Origin: Achromobacter sp. MYb9
Lineage (GTDB): Bacteria; Pseudomonadota; Gammaproteobacteria; Burkholderiales; Burkholderiaceae_B
Reading direction: 5' to 3'
DNA: 64,000 bases
NCBI RefSeq assembly: GCF_002975275.1
Contig: NZ_PCOQ01000021.1
Coordinates: forward strand, 54,540-118,539
The notes beneath the pieces were generated by a model. That model was given only the letters and a program-made list of their open reading frames with translations. It did not search any database and was not told where the DNA came from. Position 1 is the first letter of the stretch; each line of letters starts with the position of its first letter. Of this stretch, positions 37,666-46,834 are shown in pieces. A program made the translations under genes and the position numbers.

Positions 37666-40600
37666 ATGGACGGCACGCCCGCCCCCGAACCCCAGCTGGA
37701 CCTTGACTACCAGCTTGCCGACAACCTGACCCGGGAGTCCGGCCGCATCTTCCTCACGGGAACGCAGGCCCTCGTGCGCATCATGCTCACGCAGGCGCGC
37801 GTCGACCGCGCGCGCGGCCTGAACACGGCCGGTTTCGTGTCGGGCTACCGCGGGTCGCCGCTGGGCGGCGTCGACATGGCGATGTGGAAGTCGAAGCAGG
37901 CGCTGGACGCCGCCAAGATCTCTTTCCTGCCCGGCATCAACGAAGACATGGCGGCCACCGCCGTCATGGGGACACAGCAAGCCGGCGTGCGCGGCGACCG
38001 CAATGTCGATGGCGTCTTCGCCATGTGGTACGGCAAGGGCCCCGGCGTGGACCGCGCGGGCGACGCCCTGCATCACGGCAACGCGGCGGGCGCATCGCGC
38101 CACGGCGGCGTGCTGGTGGTGGTGGGTGACGACCATACCGCTGTCTCGTCGTCGATTCCGCACGCCAGCGAAGCCTCCCTGATCGGCTGGCAGATGCCCA
38201 TCGTGCATCCCACGTCCATCGACGAATACGAGACCTTCGCGCTGTGGGGCTGGGCGTTGTCGCGTTATTCCGGCACCTGGGTCGCGTTCAAGGCCGTGTC
38301 CGAAACCATCGAAAGCGGCCATTCGTTCACGCCCGCTGCGGTGCATGCCTACGACATGCCCGCCGATCCCGACATGCCGCCCGAATCGCTGGAGTATTCA
38401 GCGCGCGACTTCCTGTCGCTGGCTGTCGAAACGCGCATGAACCTGCGCATGAAGGCCGTGGCCGCGTTCGCGCGCCGCCACAGCATCGACCGCCTGACCT
38501 GTCCCGCCCCGAAGGCCACGGTAGGGATCGTGACCGTCGGCAAGGCGCATCTGGACACGATGGAAGCGCTGTCACGCCTGGGCGTGGACACCGTCACCGC
38601 CAATGCGCCCGTGCGCATCTACAAACCCGGCCTGACCTGGCCGCTGGACGGCGAACGGCTGCTGGCGTTCGCGCGCGGCCTGTCGCACATCCTGGTGATC
38701 GAGGAAAAAGGCGCGGTGGTCGAAAGCCAGATCAAAGACCTGCTGTTCAATCGTCCCGACCGCCCCTCCGTCATCGGCAAGAAGGGCTTCGACGGCGAAA
38801 CCCTGGTGCCGTCGGCCGGCCAGTTGCGCCCATCGCTGCTGGCGCAGCCCTTGGCGGGCTGGCTGACCCGCACGGCCGGCGTGCCGCTCGCCGCCGACCT
38901 GGCGGCGTTCGAATGCCAGGCCGCGCTGTCCAACGACGCCGACGGCATGCGCCGCCGCCCCTACTTCTGTTCGGGCTGTCCGCACAGCACGTCGACCAAA
39001 GTGCCGGAAGGCAGCCAGGCGCTGTCGGGCGTGGGCTGCCACTACATGGCGGCATGGATGGACCGCGACACCGGCGGCCTGACGCAGATGGGCGGCGAAG
39101 GCGTCGACTGGATCGGCCTGTCCCGCTACACCAAGATGCCGCACATCTTCCAGAACATGGGCGAAGGCACCTACTACCACTCGGGCTATCTGGCGATCCG
39201 CCAGGCCGTGGCGGCCGGGGCCAACATCACCTACAAGATCCTGTTCAACGACGCCGTCGCGATGACGGGCGGACAACCGGTGGACGGACCGATCTCGGTG
39301 CCGCAGATCTGCCAGCAACTGCGCGGTGAAAACGTGGCCCGCATCGTCGTCACCAGCGACGAACCCGAGAAGTACCAGGGCGTGGACCTGGGGCCGAACA
39401 TCATGGTGCACCACCGCCGCGAGTTGGATGCGCTGCAACGCGAACTGCGCGAGATCCCCGGCGTGACCGTGCTGATCCACGACCAGACCTGCGCGGCCGA
39501 AAAGCGCCGCCGCCGCAAGAAGAACCAATTCCCCGACCCCGCGCGCCGCATGCTGATCAACAGCGCCGTGTGCGAGGGCTGCGGCGATTGCGGCGTGCAG
39601 TCGAACTGCCTGTCGGTCGTGCCGCTGGAAACGCCGTATGGCCGCAAGCGCGCCATCGACCAGTCCAGCTGCAACAAGGACTACTCCTGCGCGGAGGGCT
39701 TCTGCCCCAGCTTCGTGTCGGTCATGGGCGGCAAGCCCAGGAAGAGCGCGGCGCCCAAGACCGACCTGGAACGCCTGCAACAACTGATCGGACAACTGCC
39801 GCTGCCGGCCACGCCCACGCTTGACCGTCCCTACCGGTTGCTGGTCGCGGGCATGGGCGGCACCGGCGTCATCACCATCGGCGCCATCGTCTCGATGGCC
39901 GCGCACCTGGAAGGCCTGTCGGCCGCCGTGCTGGACCTGACCGGCCTGGCGCAGAAGGGCGGCACGGTCGTCAGCCACATCCGCCTGGCGCCTGCTGGCG
40001 CGCCGGCGGGCCCGGTGCGCCTGGACTGGCAGCAGGCCGATGCCGCCATCCTGTGCGACCCGGTGGCCTCGGTGGCGCCGGATTCGCTGGGCGCGCTGCG
40101 CCGCGGACACACGCAAGTCACCGTCAACACCTATGTGGCGCCGGTCTCGGACTTCACCCGCAATCCCGATGCCGCCATGCGCCCCGAAGCGCTGCTGGCC
40201 AAGATCCGCCACGCCGCGGGCGAGTCCAACACCGCTGCCATCGACGCGCACGAAGCCGCGCTGGCCCTGTTCGGCGACAGCATCCTGTCCAACATGTTCA
40301 TGCTGGGCTATGCGTGGCAGCGCGGCGGCGTGCCGTTGTCGCAGGCCGCCATCCATCGCGCCATCGAGCTCAACGGCGTGGCGGTCGCGGCCAACCGCGC
40401 CGCGTTCGACAGCGGCCGCCTTGCCGCGCACCAGCCCGACGCGCTGGATAGCGCCCTGCGCCCGCGTGCCCAGGTGGTGCAGCTTCACGTGCCCGAGACC
40501 TTTGAACGGGCCGTCGCGCGCCGCATCGCGGACCTGACCGCCTATCAGGACGCCGGCTATGCCCGCGAATACCAGGACGTGGTCGAGGCCGTCGCGGCCC

Positions 40601-41172
40601 GCGAACGCGAACTGGCGCCCGACGCCAAGACCCCGCGTCTGGCGCTGGCGGTGGCCCGCGGCCTGTTCAAGCTCATGGCCTACAAGGACGAATACGAAGT
40701 GGCGCGCCTGTACACGGATGACGCGTTCCAGGCGCAATTGAAGGGCCAGTTCGAAGGCGACTACAGCCTGCGCTTCCACATGGCGCCGCCGATCTTCGCG
40801 CGCAAGGACCCGCGCACCGGCGTGCCGCGCAAGATGACGCTCGGCCCGCGCACCATGACCGCACTGAAATTGCTGACCCGCATGAAGGGCCTGCGCGGCA
40901 CCTGGTTCGACCCCTTCGGCCGCACCGCCGAGCGCAAGATGGAACGCGCGCTGATCGGCGAATACCGCCAGACCATAGACCAGCTTCTTGTAGGGTTGAC
41001 GCGGGACAAGCTCGCGCAAGCGGCTACAATCGCCGGCCTTGCAGAAACCATCCGCGGCTACGGCCACGTGAAGGCTTCGAACGTCGAGAAGTATCGGACG
41101 GAATTGGGTCGATTGATGCAGAGCTATATGGCACCGGCCCCGCGCGACATGCCCCTGCGGAAAACCGCATAA
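37666..41172 (+). CDS. Indolepyruvate ferredoxin oxidoreductase, fused alpha/beta type
   Basis: A 1168-residue fusion of the IorA and IorB functions, as is usual in proteobacteria. It oxidatively decarboxylates aryl- or branched-chain 2-keto acids to acyl-CoA using TPP and an Fe-S centre. The N-terminal pyruvate-ferredoxin-oxidoreductase-like domain begins GFVSGYRGSPLGGVD. The TPP domain includes FCSGCPHSTSTK and GGEGVDWIGL. Iron-sulfur ligands start at C636 (CEGCGDC) with further cysteines in SSCNKDYSCAEGFC. The gamma domain follows (RLLVAGMGGTGVITIGAIVSMAA). The role would be catabolism of phenylalanine, tyrosine, tryptophan or branched-chain amino acids. It is divergent from the Lrp-type regulator. 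Confidence 0.94.
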   Translation: MDGTPAPEPQLDLDYQLADNLTRESGRIFLTGTQALVRIMLTQARVDRARGLNTAGFVSGYRGSPLGGVDMAMWKSKQALDAAKISFLPGINEDMAATAVMGTQQAGVRGDRNVDGVFAMWYGKGPGVDRAGDALHHGNAAGASRHGGVLVVVGDDHTAVSSSIPHASEASLIGWQMPIVHPTSIDEYETFALWGWALSRYSGTWVAFKAVSETIESGHSFTPAAVHAYDMPADPDMPPESLEYSARDFLSLAVETRMNLRMKAVAAFARRHSIDRLTCPAPKATVGIVTVGKAHLDTMEALSRLGVDTVTANAPVRIYKPGLTWPLDGERLLAFARGLSHILVIEEKGAVVESQIKDLLFNRPDRPSVIGKKGFDGETLVPSAGQLRPSLLAQPLAGWLTRTAGVPLAADLAAFECQAALSNDADGMRRRPYFCSGCPHSTSTKVPEGSQALSGVGCHYMAAWMDRDTGGLTQMGGEGVDWIGLSRYTKMPHIFQNMGEGTYYHSGYLAIRQAVAAGANITYKILFNDAVAMTGGQPVDGPISVPQICQQLRGENVARIVVTSDEPEKYQGVDLGPNIMVHHRRELDALQRELREIPGVTVLIHDQTCAAEKRRRRKKNQFPDPARRMLINSAVCEGCGDCGVQSNCLSVVPLETPYGRKRAIDQSSCNKDYSCAEGFCPSFVSVMGGKPRKSAAPKTDLERLQQLIGQLPLPATPTLDRPYRLLVAGMGGTGVITIGAIVSMAAHLEGLSAAVLDLTGLAQKGGTVVSHIRLAPAGAPAGPVRLDWQQADAAILCDPVASVAPDSLGALRRGHTQVTVNTYVAPVSDFTRNPDAAMRPEALLAKIRHAAGESNTAAIDAHEAALALFGDSILSNMFMLGYAWQRGGVPLSQAAIHRAIELNGVAVAANRAAFDSGRLAAHQPDALDSALRPRAQVVQLHVPETFERAVARRIADLTAYQDAGYAREYQDVVEAVAARERELAPDAKTPRLALAVARGLFKLMAYKDEYEVARLYTDDAFQAQLKGQFEGDYSLRFHMAPPIFARKDPRTGVPRKMTLGPRTMTALKLLTRMKGLRGTWFDPFGRTAERKMERALIGEYRQTIDQLLVGLTRDKLAQAATIAGLAETIRGYGHVKASNVEKYRTELGRLMQSYMAPAPRDMPLRKTA

Positions 41173-41196
41173 ACATTCGCTCTTAGCGGTCCGGTC

Positions 41197-41224
41197 CTGG
41201 GCGCGCCTTACTGGGCGCGCCCAG
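41197..41224 (+). terminator. Terminator after the oxidoreductase gene
   Basis: CTGGGCGCGCC (41197-41207) pairs perfectly with GGCGCGCCCAG (41214-41224) around TTACTG. It is followed by TGCATTTAGT, a weak T-tract, 24 bases after the stop. Confidence 0.6.
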
Positions 41225-41268
41225 TGCATTTAGTAACAATCTTTTGTGAGCTTCGTCATATCTTCTTC

Positions 41269-41297
41269 TTGTCCCTGTAGTTCTCGATCACTAGAAT
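41269..41297 (+). promoter_or_regulatory. Predicted nrdAB promoter
   Basis: -35 TTGTCC (41269-41274) and -10 TAGAAT (41292-41297) with a 17-bp spacer. The upstream NrdR box covers the -10, so binding should block polymerase. The mRNA would have a leader of about 170 bases before the nrdA ATG. Confidence 0.7.
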
Positions 41298-41334
41298 TAG
41301 TGTCCAACGAGGGGTGCTACACTACATGTTGTGG
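41288..41334 (+). promoter_or_regulatory. Two NrdR boxes upstream of nrdA
   Basis: Box 1 TCACTAGAATTAGTGT (41288-41303) and box 2 ACACTACATGTTGTGG (41319-41334) both match the 16-bp NrdR consensus ACACTATATATAGTGT in most positions. Their starts are exactly 31 bp apart, about three helical turns, the spacing known for NrdR targets. nrdR is in the same window at 5894-6373. Confidence 0.88.
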
Positions 41335-41474
41335 TCGCCTAAGCGCTGATTCTCGTCGGCCACGCCTTTTGGACTAGCCCGTCCAAGCGTTCCGACCCCC
41401 TCAAAAGATCCACATTCGTACCGGACATGACCGTCGTCATGTCGCTATCTACGCGTTTTCGCACAGGAGCTTCC

Positions 41475-44405
41475 ATGCAGACTACGATCGCCTCTGTGAC
41501 CCGGCCTTCGGCCGTGCCGCCCTCGCAAACCGATTCCCCTGCCGACGCCAATGGCGGGCAATGGGCCAGCTACAACATCATTCGCCGCAATGGCTCGGTG
41601 GTCGGGTTTGAACCCAGCAAGATCGCCATCGCCATGACCAAGGCCTTCCTGGCCGTGAACGGCGGCCAGGGTGCGGCGTCCGCGCGCGTGCGCGAACTGG
41701 TCGAGAACCTGGCCAGCCAGGCCGTGAACGCCCTGGTGCGCAACCGCCCCAATGGCGGCACCTTCCATATTGAAGACATCCAGGACCAGGTCGAACTGGC
41801 CTTGATGCGCTCCGGCCAGCACGACGTCGCCCGCGCCTACGTGCTGTACCGCGAGAAGCGCACGCAAGAGCGTGCCGCCGCCGCTGCCGCCGAAGGTCAG
41901 GACAAGGCCGCCGCCGCCCCGCAGGAACACGTGCTGAACGTGACCGATGCCGGCGTGCGCCGTCCGCTGGATCTGGCTGAACTGCGCGCGACCATCGTCG
42001 CCGCCGGCGAAGGCCTGGACGAATTCATCGATAGCGAAAGCATCCTGAAGGAAACGGTCAAGAACCTGTACGACGGCATCCCCGTCGACGAAGTGTTCAA
42101 GTCCGCCATCCTGTCCGCACGCGCGCTGGTCGAAAAGGACCCGGCCTACAGCCAGGTCACAGCCCGTCTGCTGCTGCACACGATCCGCAAGGAAGTGCTG
42201 GGCGAAGAAGTGTCGCAAGACGGCATGGGCGCGCGTTACGCCGAATACTTCCCCACGTTCATCGCCCGCGGTATCGAAGGCGGCCTGCTGTCGCCCGAAC
42301 TGGCCAGCTATGACCTGACCCGCCTGGGCAAGGCCCTGAACGCCAAGCGCGACCTGCAATTCGGCTACCTCGGCCTGCAGACGCTGTACGACCGCTACTT
42401 CCTGCACATCCGCGGCACCCGCATCGAACTGCCGCAGGTGTTCTTCATGCGCGTGGCCATGGGCCTGGCGCTGCGCGAGGCCGACCGCGAAACGCGCGCC
42501 ATCGAGTTCTACGAGATCCTGTCCTCGTTCGACTTCATGAGCTCGACGCCGACGCTGTTCAACTCGGGCACGCTGCACTCGCAACTGTCGTCGTGCTACC
42601 TGACCACCGTCTCCGACGATCTGGAAGGCATCTACGACGCCATCAAGGAAAACGCGCTGCTGGCCAAATACGCCGGCGGCCTGGGCAACGACTGGACCCC
42701 TGTCCGCGCGCTGCGCAGCCACATCAAGGGCACCAACGGCGAAAGCCAGGGCGTCGTCCCGTTCCTGAAGGTCGTCAACGACACCGCAGTCGCGGTGAAC
42801 CAGGGCGGCAAGCGCAAGGGTGCGGTCTGCACGTACCTGGAATCGTGGCACCTGGACATCGAAGAATTCCTGGAACTGCGCAAGAACACCGGCGACGAAC
42901 GCCGCCGCACGCACGACATGAACACGGCGAACTGGATTCCCGACCTGTTCATGAAGCGCGTCATGGAAGCCGGCGAATGGACGCTGTTCTCGCCGTCCGA
43001 CTGCCCTGACCTGCACGACAAGGTTGGCCGCGAATTCGAAGAAGCCTACATCGGCTACGAAAAGCGCGTCGCCAGCGGCGAGCTCAAGCTCTACAAGAAG
43101 ATGCCGGCGCTGACGCTGTGGCGCAAGATGCTGTCGATGCTGTTCGAAACCGGCCACCCGTGGATCACGTTCAAGGATCCGTGCAACATCCGTTCGCCGC
43201 AGCAGCACGTGGGCGTCGTCCACAGCTCGAACCTGTGCACCGAGATCACGCTGAACACGAACGAATCCGAAATCGCGGTGTGCAACCTGGGTTCCGTGAA
43301 CCTGGTCGCGCACATGAAGCCGGCAGCCGGCGGCGGTTTCGAACTGGACCACGACAAGATCAAGCGCACCGTCAGCATCGCGATGCGCATGCTCGACAAC
43401 GTCATCGACATCAACTATTACGCCGTCGAGAAGGCCCGCAATTCCAACGCGCGCCATCGTCCGGTGGGCATGGGCATCATGGGCTTCCAGGATTGCCTGC
43501 AGATGATGCGCGTGCCGTACGCATCGCAAGCCGCTGTTGAATTCGCCGATCGTTCGATGGAAGCGGTGTGCTATCACGCCTACTTCGCATCGAGCCTGCT
43601 TGCCGAAGAACGCGGCCGCTATCAGTCGTATGAAGGTTCGTTGTGGTCGCGTGGCATCTTGCCGCAAGACACGCTGAAGATGCTGCGCGATGAACGCGGC
43701 GGCCATGTTGAAGTCGATGAATCGAGCTCGCTCGATTGGGATACGTTGCGCGCGCGCATCAAACAGCACGGCATGCGCAACTCCAATTGCGTTGCAATTG
43801 CCCCAACCGCGACTATTTCCAATATCATTGGTGTATCTGCGTGCATCGAACCTACTTTCCAGAACTTGTACGTCAAATCGAATCTCTCCGGCGAGTTCAC
43901 GGTCGTTAACGATTACCTCGTGCGTGACCTGAAGAAACTCGGTCTCTGGGACGAAGTCATGGTCGCCGACCTCAAGTACTTCGACGGCAGCCTGTCCCGC
44001 ATCGATCGCGTACCTTCCGAACTCCGCGAACTCTACGCCACCGCGTTCGAAGTCGAACCGAGCTGGCTGGTGGAATGCGCGTCGCGCCGTCAGAAGTGGA
44101 TCGATCAAGCCCAGTCGCTGAACATCTACATGTCGGGCGCATCGGGCAAGAAGCTGGATGACACCTACAAGCTGGCATGGCTGCGTGGTCTGAAGACGAC
44201 GTACTACCTGCGCACCTTGGGCGCCACCAGCGCCGAAAAATCCACGGGCCGCGGCGGCGAACTGAACGCCGTCACTGCCGGTGGCCAATCCACGGCTGCG
44301 GCCGTGGGCACCGCACCTGTTTTGCCGGAACCCGAAGTTCTCGGGGCGGTTTGCACCATGCGGCCGGGCGACCCCGGCTTCGAAGAGTGCGAAGCCTGCC
44401 AATAA
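41475..44405 (+). CDS. nrdA: Ribonucleoside-diphosphate reductase alpha subunit, class Ia
   Basis: NrdA reduces ribonucleotides to deoxyribonucleotides using a radical from NrdB. At 976 residues it is longer than E. coli NrdA because it has two N-terminal ATP-cone regions (about 30-115 and a second, more diverged one at 155-245). Active-site residues are present: C374 (SSC), C588 and E590 (NLCTE), C603 (VCNLG), and the C-terminal redox pair C972/C975 in ECEACQ. The ATG at 41475 has AGGAG five bases upstream; an in-frame ATG 16 codons earlier lacks one. nrdB follows after 21 bp. Confidence 0.97.
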   Translation: MQTTIASVTRPSAVPPSQTDSPADANGGQWASYNIIRRNGSVVGFEPSKIAIAMTKAFLAVNGGQGAASARVRELVENLASQAVNALVRNRPNGGTFHIEDIQDQVELALMRSGQHDVARAYVLYREKRTQERAAAAAAEGQDKAAAAPQEHVLNVTDAGVRRPLDLAELRATIVAAGEGLDEFIDSESILKETVKNLYDGIPVDEVFKSAILSARALVEKDPAYSQVTARLLLHTIRKEVLGEEVSQDGMGARYAEYFPTFIARGIEGGLLSPELASYDLTRLGKALNAKRDLQFGYLGLQTLYDRYFLHIRGTRIELPQVFFMRVAMGLALREADRETRAIEFYEILSSFDFMSSTPTLFNSGTLHSQLSSCYLTTVSDDLEGIYDAIKENALLAKYAGGLGNDWTPVRALRSHIKGTNGESQGVVPFLKVVNDTAVAVNQGGKRKGAVCTYLESWHLDIEEFLELRKNTGDERRRTHDMNTANWIPDLFMKRVMEAGEWTLFSPSDCPDLHDKVGREFEEAYIGYEKRVASGELKLYKKMPALTLWRKMLSMLFETGHPWITFKDPCNIRSPQQHVGVVHSSNLCTEITLNTNESEIAVCNLGSVNLVAHMKPAAGGGFELDHDKIKRTVSIAMRMLDNVIDINYYAVEKARNSNARHRPVGMGIMGFQDCLQMMRVPYASQAAVEFADRSMEAVCYHAYFASSLLAEERGRYQSYEGSLWSRGILPQDTLKMLRDERGGHVEVDESSSLDWDTLRARIKQHGMRNSNCVAIAPTATISNIIGVSACIEPTFQNLYVKSNLSGEFTVVNDYLVRDLKKLGLWDEVMVADLKYFDGSLSRIDRVPSELRELYATAFEVEPSWLVECASRRQKWIDQAQSLNIYMSGASGKKLDDTYKLAWLRGLKTTYYLRTLGATSAEKSTGRGGELNAVTAGGQSTAAAVGTAPVLPEPEVLGAVCTMRPGDPGFEECEACQ

Positions 44406-44426
44406 CCGCCTCCGGAGAATTGAATC

Positions 44427-45626
44427 ATGATTAATTGGGAAGACGACACCCTCGCCACGCAACCTGCAAAGACCCCCGCCCCCGCGGGCGGTGGGCAGGC
44501 TGCGCCCGAAGTCCGGGCGGCGACCGGTGTATTCGGCGACACCGCCATGCCGACGCCCGCCGCGCCTGAACACGCGGCCGGCCTCGCCACGAGCGGCGCC
44601 GCCACCTCGCAACGTGTAAAGGTTGCTGACAAGCGCATCATCAACGGCGAAACCGACGTCAACCAGCTTGTGCCTTTCAAGTACAAGTGGGCGTGGGAAA
44701 AGTATCTGGCCACTTGCGCCAATCACTGGATGCCGCAAGAGATCAACATGTCGCGCGACATCGCCCTCTGGAAGAACCCGAACGGGCTCACCGAGGACGA
44801 GCGCCGCATCGTCAAGCGCAACCTGGGTTTCTTCGTCACGGCCGACTCGCTGGCCGCGAACAACATCGTGCTGGGCACCTACCGCCACATCACGGCGCCT
44901 GAATGCCGCCAGTTCCTGCTGCGCCAGGCATTCGAAGAAGCGATCCACACGCACGCCTATCAATACATCGTCGAAAGCCTGGACCTGGACGAAGCCGAGA
45001 TCTTCAACGCTTACAACGAAGTTCCGTCCATCCGCGCCAAAGACGAGTTCCTGATCCCGTTCATCGACGCGATCGCGGACCCCCACTTCAAGACGGGCAC
45101 GCCCGAAGCCGACCAGACGCTGTTGAAGTCCCTGATCGTCTTCGCATGCCTGATGGAAGGCCTGTTCTTCTACGTGGGCTTCACGCAGATCCTGGCGCTT
45201 GGCCGCCAGAACAAGATGACCGGCGCCGCCGAACAGTACATGTACATCCTTCGCGATGAATCCATGCACTGCAACTTCGGCATCGACCTGATCAACACCG
45301 TCAAACTGGAAAATCCGCATCTGTGGACGCCGGAATTCCGCGAAGAAATTCGAGAACTCTTCCGCAAAGCGGTCGAACTCGAATACGCTTACGCCGAAGA
45401 CACGATGCCGCGCGGCGTGTTGGGCTTGAATGCACCTATGTTCAAATCCTACCTGCGCTTCATCGCCAACCGTCGTTGCCAGCAAATCGGTATCGAACCG
45501 CTGTACCCGCAGGAAGAAAATCCCTTCCCCTGGATGGCGGAAATGATCGATCTTAAAAAGGAACGCAACTTTTTTGAAACTCGCGTGATCGAATACCAAA
45601 CCGGTGGCACGCTGAGCTGGGAGTAA
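44427..45626 (+). CDS. nrdB: Ribonucleoside-diphosphate reductase beta subunit, class Ia
   Basis: NrdB holds the diiron centre and tyrosyl radical. The 399-residue protein keeps the metal ligand D111 and E171-x2-H174 with the radical tyrosine Y178 (EAIHTHAY), and the second ligand set DESMHCNF. So it is a standard tyrosyl-radical enzyme rather than a Tyr-less class Ic type. A proline/alanine-rich N-terminal extension of about 60 residues precedes the conserved domain. It is cotranscribed with nrdA and so controlled by the two NrdR boxes. Confidence 0.96.
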   Translation: MINWEDDTLATQPAKTPAPAGGGQAAPEVRAATGVFGDTAMPTPAAPEHAAGLATSGAATSQRVKVADKRIINGETDVNQLVPFKYKWAWEKYLATCANHWMPQEINMSRDIALWKNPNGLTEDERRIVKRNLGFFVTADSLAANNIVLGTYRHITAPECRQFLLRQAFEEAIHTHAYQYIVESLDLDEAEIFNAYNEVPSIRAKDEFLIPFIDAIADPHFKTGTPEADQTLLKSLIVFACLMEGLFFYVGFTQILALGRQNKMTGAAEQYMYILRDESMHCNFGIDLINTVKLENPHLWTPEFREEIRELFRKAVELEYAYAEDTMPRGVLGLNAPMFKSYLRFIANRRCQQIGIEPLYPQEENPFPWMAEMIDLKKERNFFETRVIEYQTGGTLSWE

Positions 45627-45777
45627 AAGCAGTTCGTCATCAGGCCCGGCGCGGGCACGCTCCAGCAGCACGGGGCGTCGCGTTCGCGACAGGCTTGATG
45701 GCACTCTCCTCGATCAGGGTGTTTTCGAACACGTAGAACAAGCGGTCGGCAAGCCTGTGATCAGGCAGCCGATCGGC

Positions 45778-45826
45778 GCCATTTGAAATGGCTCGCGCCA
45801 AAGGAGCGGGGGCCATATCAAATGGC
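45778..45826. repeat. Pair of related 15-bp palindromes
   Basis: GCCATTTGAAATGGC (45778-45792) is a perfect palindrome around one central base; GCCATATCAAATGGC (45812-45826) is the same with one mismatch. Centres are 34 bp apart. They look like paired operator sites for an unknown dimeric regulator, 150-200 bp upstream of the histone H1-like gene. Confidence 0.6.
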
Positions 45827-45915
45827 TGTGCCGAATTCATTAGCGCAAACCGTAGTAGCTGTTGCTCGCACAGAACAGCGGCATGCGCCGATGAATAGCC
45901 CGGGCACGGTTCGCC

Positions 45916-45944
45916 TTGTTGGCGAGTCGGGGCACGGGTTTAAG
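45916..45944 (+). promoter_or_regulatory. Predicted promoter of the histone H1-like gene
   Basis: TTGTTG (45916-45921), a 17-bp spacer and TTTAAG (45939-45944); transcription would begin about 25 bases before the ATG. Matches are partial, so this is tentative. Confidence 0.35.
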
Positions 45945-45976
45945 TTCTGGGACCCCTGAACCTAAGGAGCATGACC

Positions 45977-46702
45977 ATGGCAACAGCCAAGAAAGCCGTA
46001 AAGAAAGCAGCGGTGAAGAAGCCCGCCGCCGCCAAGAAGGCAGTCGCTAAGAAGGCCGCACCGGCCAAGAAAGCCGCTGTCAAGAAGGTAGCTGTCAAGA
46101 AAGTCGCCGCCGCCAAGAAGCCGGCAGTGAAGAAGGTTGCCGCCAAGAAGCCGGCAGCCAAGAAGGTCGTCGCCAAGAAAGCGGTAGCCAAGAAGGCCGT
46201 CGCCAAAAAGGCCGTCGCTAAGAAGGCCGTCGCCAAGAAAGCGGTAGCCAAGAAGGTTGTCGCCAAGAAGGCGGTTGCCAAGAAGGCCGTCGCCAAGAAA
46301 GCGGTAGCCAAGAAGGCCGTCGCCAAAAAGGCCGTTGCCAAGAAAGCGGTAGCCAAGAAGGCCCCCGCCAAGAAGGCCGTTGCCAAGAAAGCGGTAGCCA
46401 AGAAGGCCCCCGCCAAAAAGGCCGCTGCCAAAAAGGCGCCTGCCGCCAAGAAGGCTGTTGCCAAGAAGGCCGTAGCCAAGAAGGCCCCCGCTGCCAAGAA
46501 GGCTCCTGCTGCGAAGAAGGCTCCTGCTGCCGCCAAGCCGGCTGCTGCTGCCAAGCCCGCCGCTGCCAAGAAGCCTGCTGCAAAGAAAGCCGCTCCGAAG
46601 AAGCCCGCAACGCCTCCGTCGTCGACGGCTGCTGCCCCGGGCGCGAAGACCGCGCTGAACCCCGCCGCGTCGTGGCCGTTCCCGACGGGTGGCCGTCCGT
46701 AA
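45977..46702 (+). CDS. Histone H1-like DNA-binding protein (lysine/alanine repeats)
   Basis: A 241-residue protein made almost wholly of lysine, alanine, proline and valine. The core is a run of [10 protein letters not shown] pentapeptides from about residue 5 to 200, ending in an alanine/proline-rich tail. It matches eukaryotic H1 C-terminal tails and the Bordetella BpH1-type proteins, which bind DNA without sequence preference and compact the nucleoid. AAGGAG lies seven bases before the ATG at 45977, whereas an ATG six bases earlier would be too close. Repeat number varies between strains in related genes. The coding DNA is itself a tandem repeat, so assembly errors are possible. Confidence 0.93.
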   Translation: MATAKKAVKKAAVKKPAAAKKAVAKKAAPAKKAAVKKVAVKKVAAAKKPAVKKVAAKKPAAKKVVAKKAVAKKAVAKKAVAKKAVAKKAVAKKVVAKKAVAKKAVAKKAVAKKAVAKKAVAKKAVAKKAPAKKAVAKKAVAKKAPAKKAAAKKAPAAKKAVAKKAVAKKAPAAKKAPAAKKAPAAAKPAAAAKPAAAKKPAAKKAAPKKPATPPSSTAAAPGAKTALNPAASWPFPTGGRP

Positions 46703-46733
46703 TCAGGACGGTTGAAGCCCTGGCTTCACCAGA

Positions 46734-46760
46734 GCCGCCCGGCATGCCGGGCGGCTTTTT
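46734..46760 (+). terminator. Terminator of the histone H1-like gene
   Basis: GCCGCCCGGC (46734-46743) pairs with GCCGGGCGGC (46746-46755), followed by TTTTT. A classic strong intrinsic terminator 31 bases after the stop. Confidence 0.93.
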
Positions 46761-46834
46761 CGTGGCCGCGGCCGCGGCCCAGAACCATCATGCCGTGAGA
46801 CAATTGATTCCTTCTTTTTTCGGTGATCGCGTCC

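Larger units (their letters stand above)
41173..41474. other. Intergenic region with nrdAB promoter and operator
   Basis: No gene is seen. The first 50 bases hold the terminator of the oxidoreductase gene; 41269-41334 holds the nrdA promoter and two NrdR boxes, listed separately; the remainder is a leader of about 170 bases. It is AT-richer than its flanks. Confidence 0.8.
45627..45976. other. Intergenic region between nrdB and histone H1-like gene
   Basis: About 350 bases. A minus-strand frame at 45640-45840 (66 codons) is open with partly gene-like codon choice but no clear ribosome site, so it is not called as a gene. Two similar palindromes (45778-45792, 45812-45826) and a promoter for the histone-like gene are described separately. 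Confidence 0.5.

Noticed and set aside
38572..41229. 885-codon open frame on the minus strand opposite the oxidoreductase gene
   Set aside because: Antisense shadow of a well-supported gene with the same codon-phase artefact; no ribosome site and no known domain.
41445..45704. 1419-codon open frame on the minus strand opposite nrdAB
   Set aside because: It mirrors nrdA and nrdB, arises from GC-rich third positions, and its protein (long, low-complexity, rich in V, H, D, Q, R) resembles no family.
46150..46440. Regular short DNA repeats that might suggest a CRISPR array
   Set aside because: Repeats are in-frame codons of VAKKA pentapeptides without unique spacers of constant length; no cas genes are present.
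45940..46569. Minus-strand frame coding FLATA repeats
   Set aside because: It is the antisense reading of the lysine/alanine repeats of the histone H1-like gene; looks like a membrane protein only by translation of the repeat.
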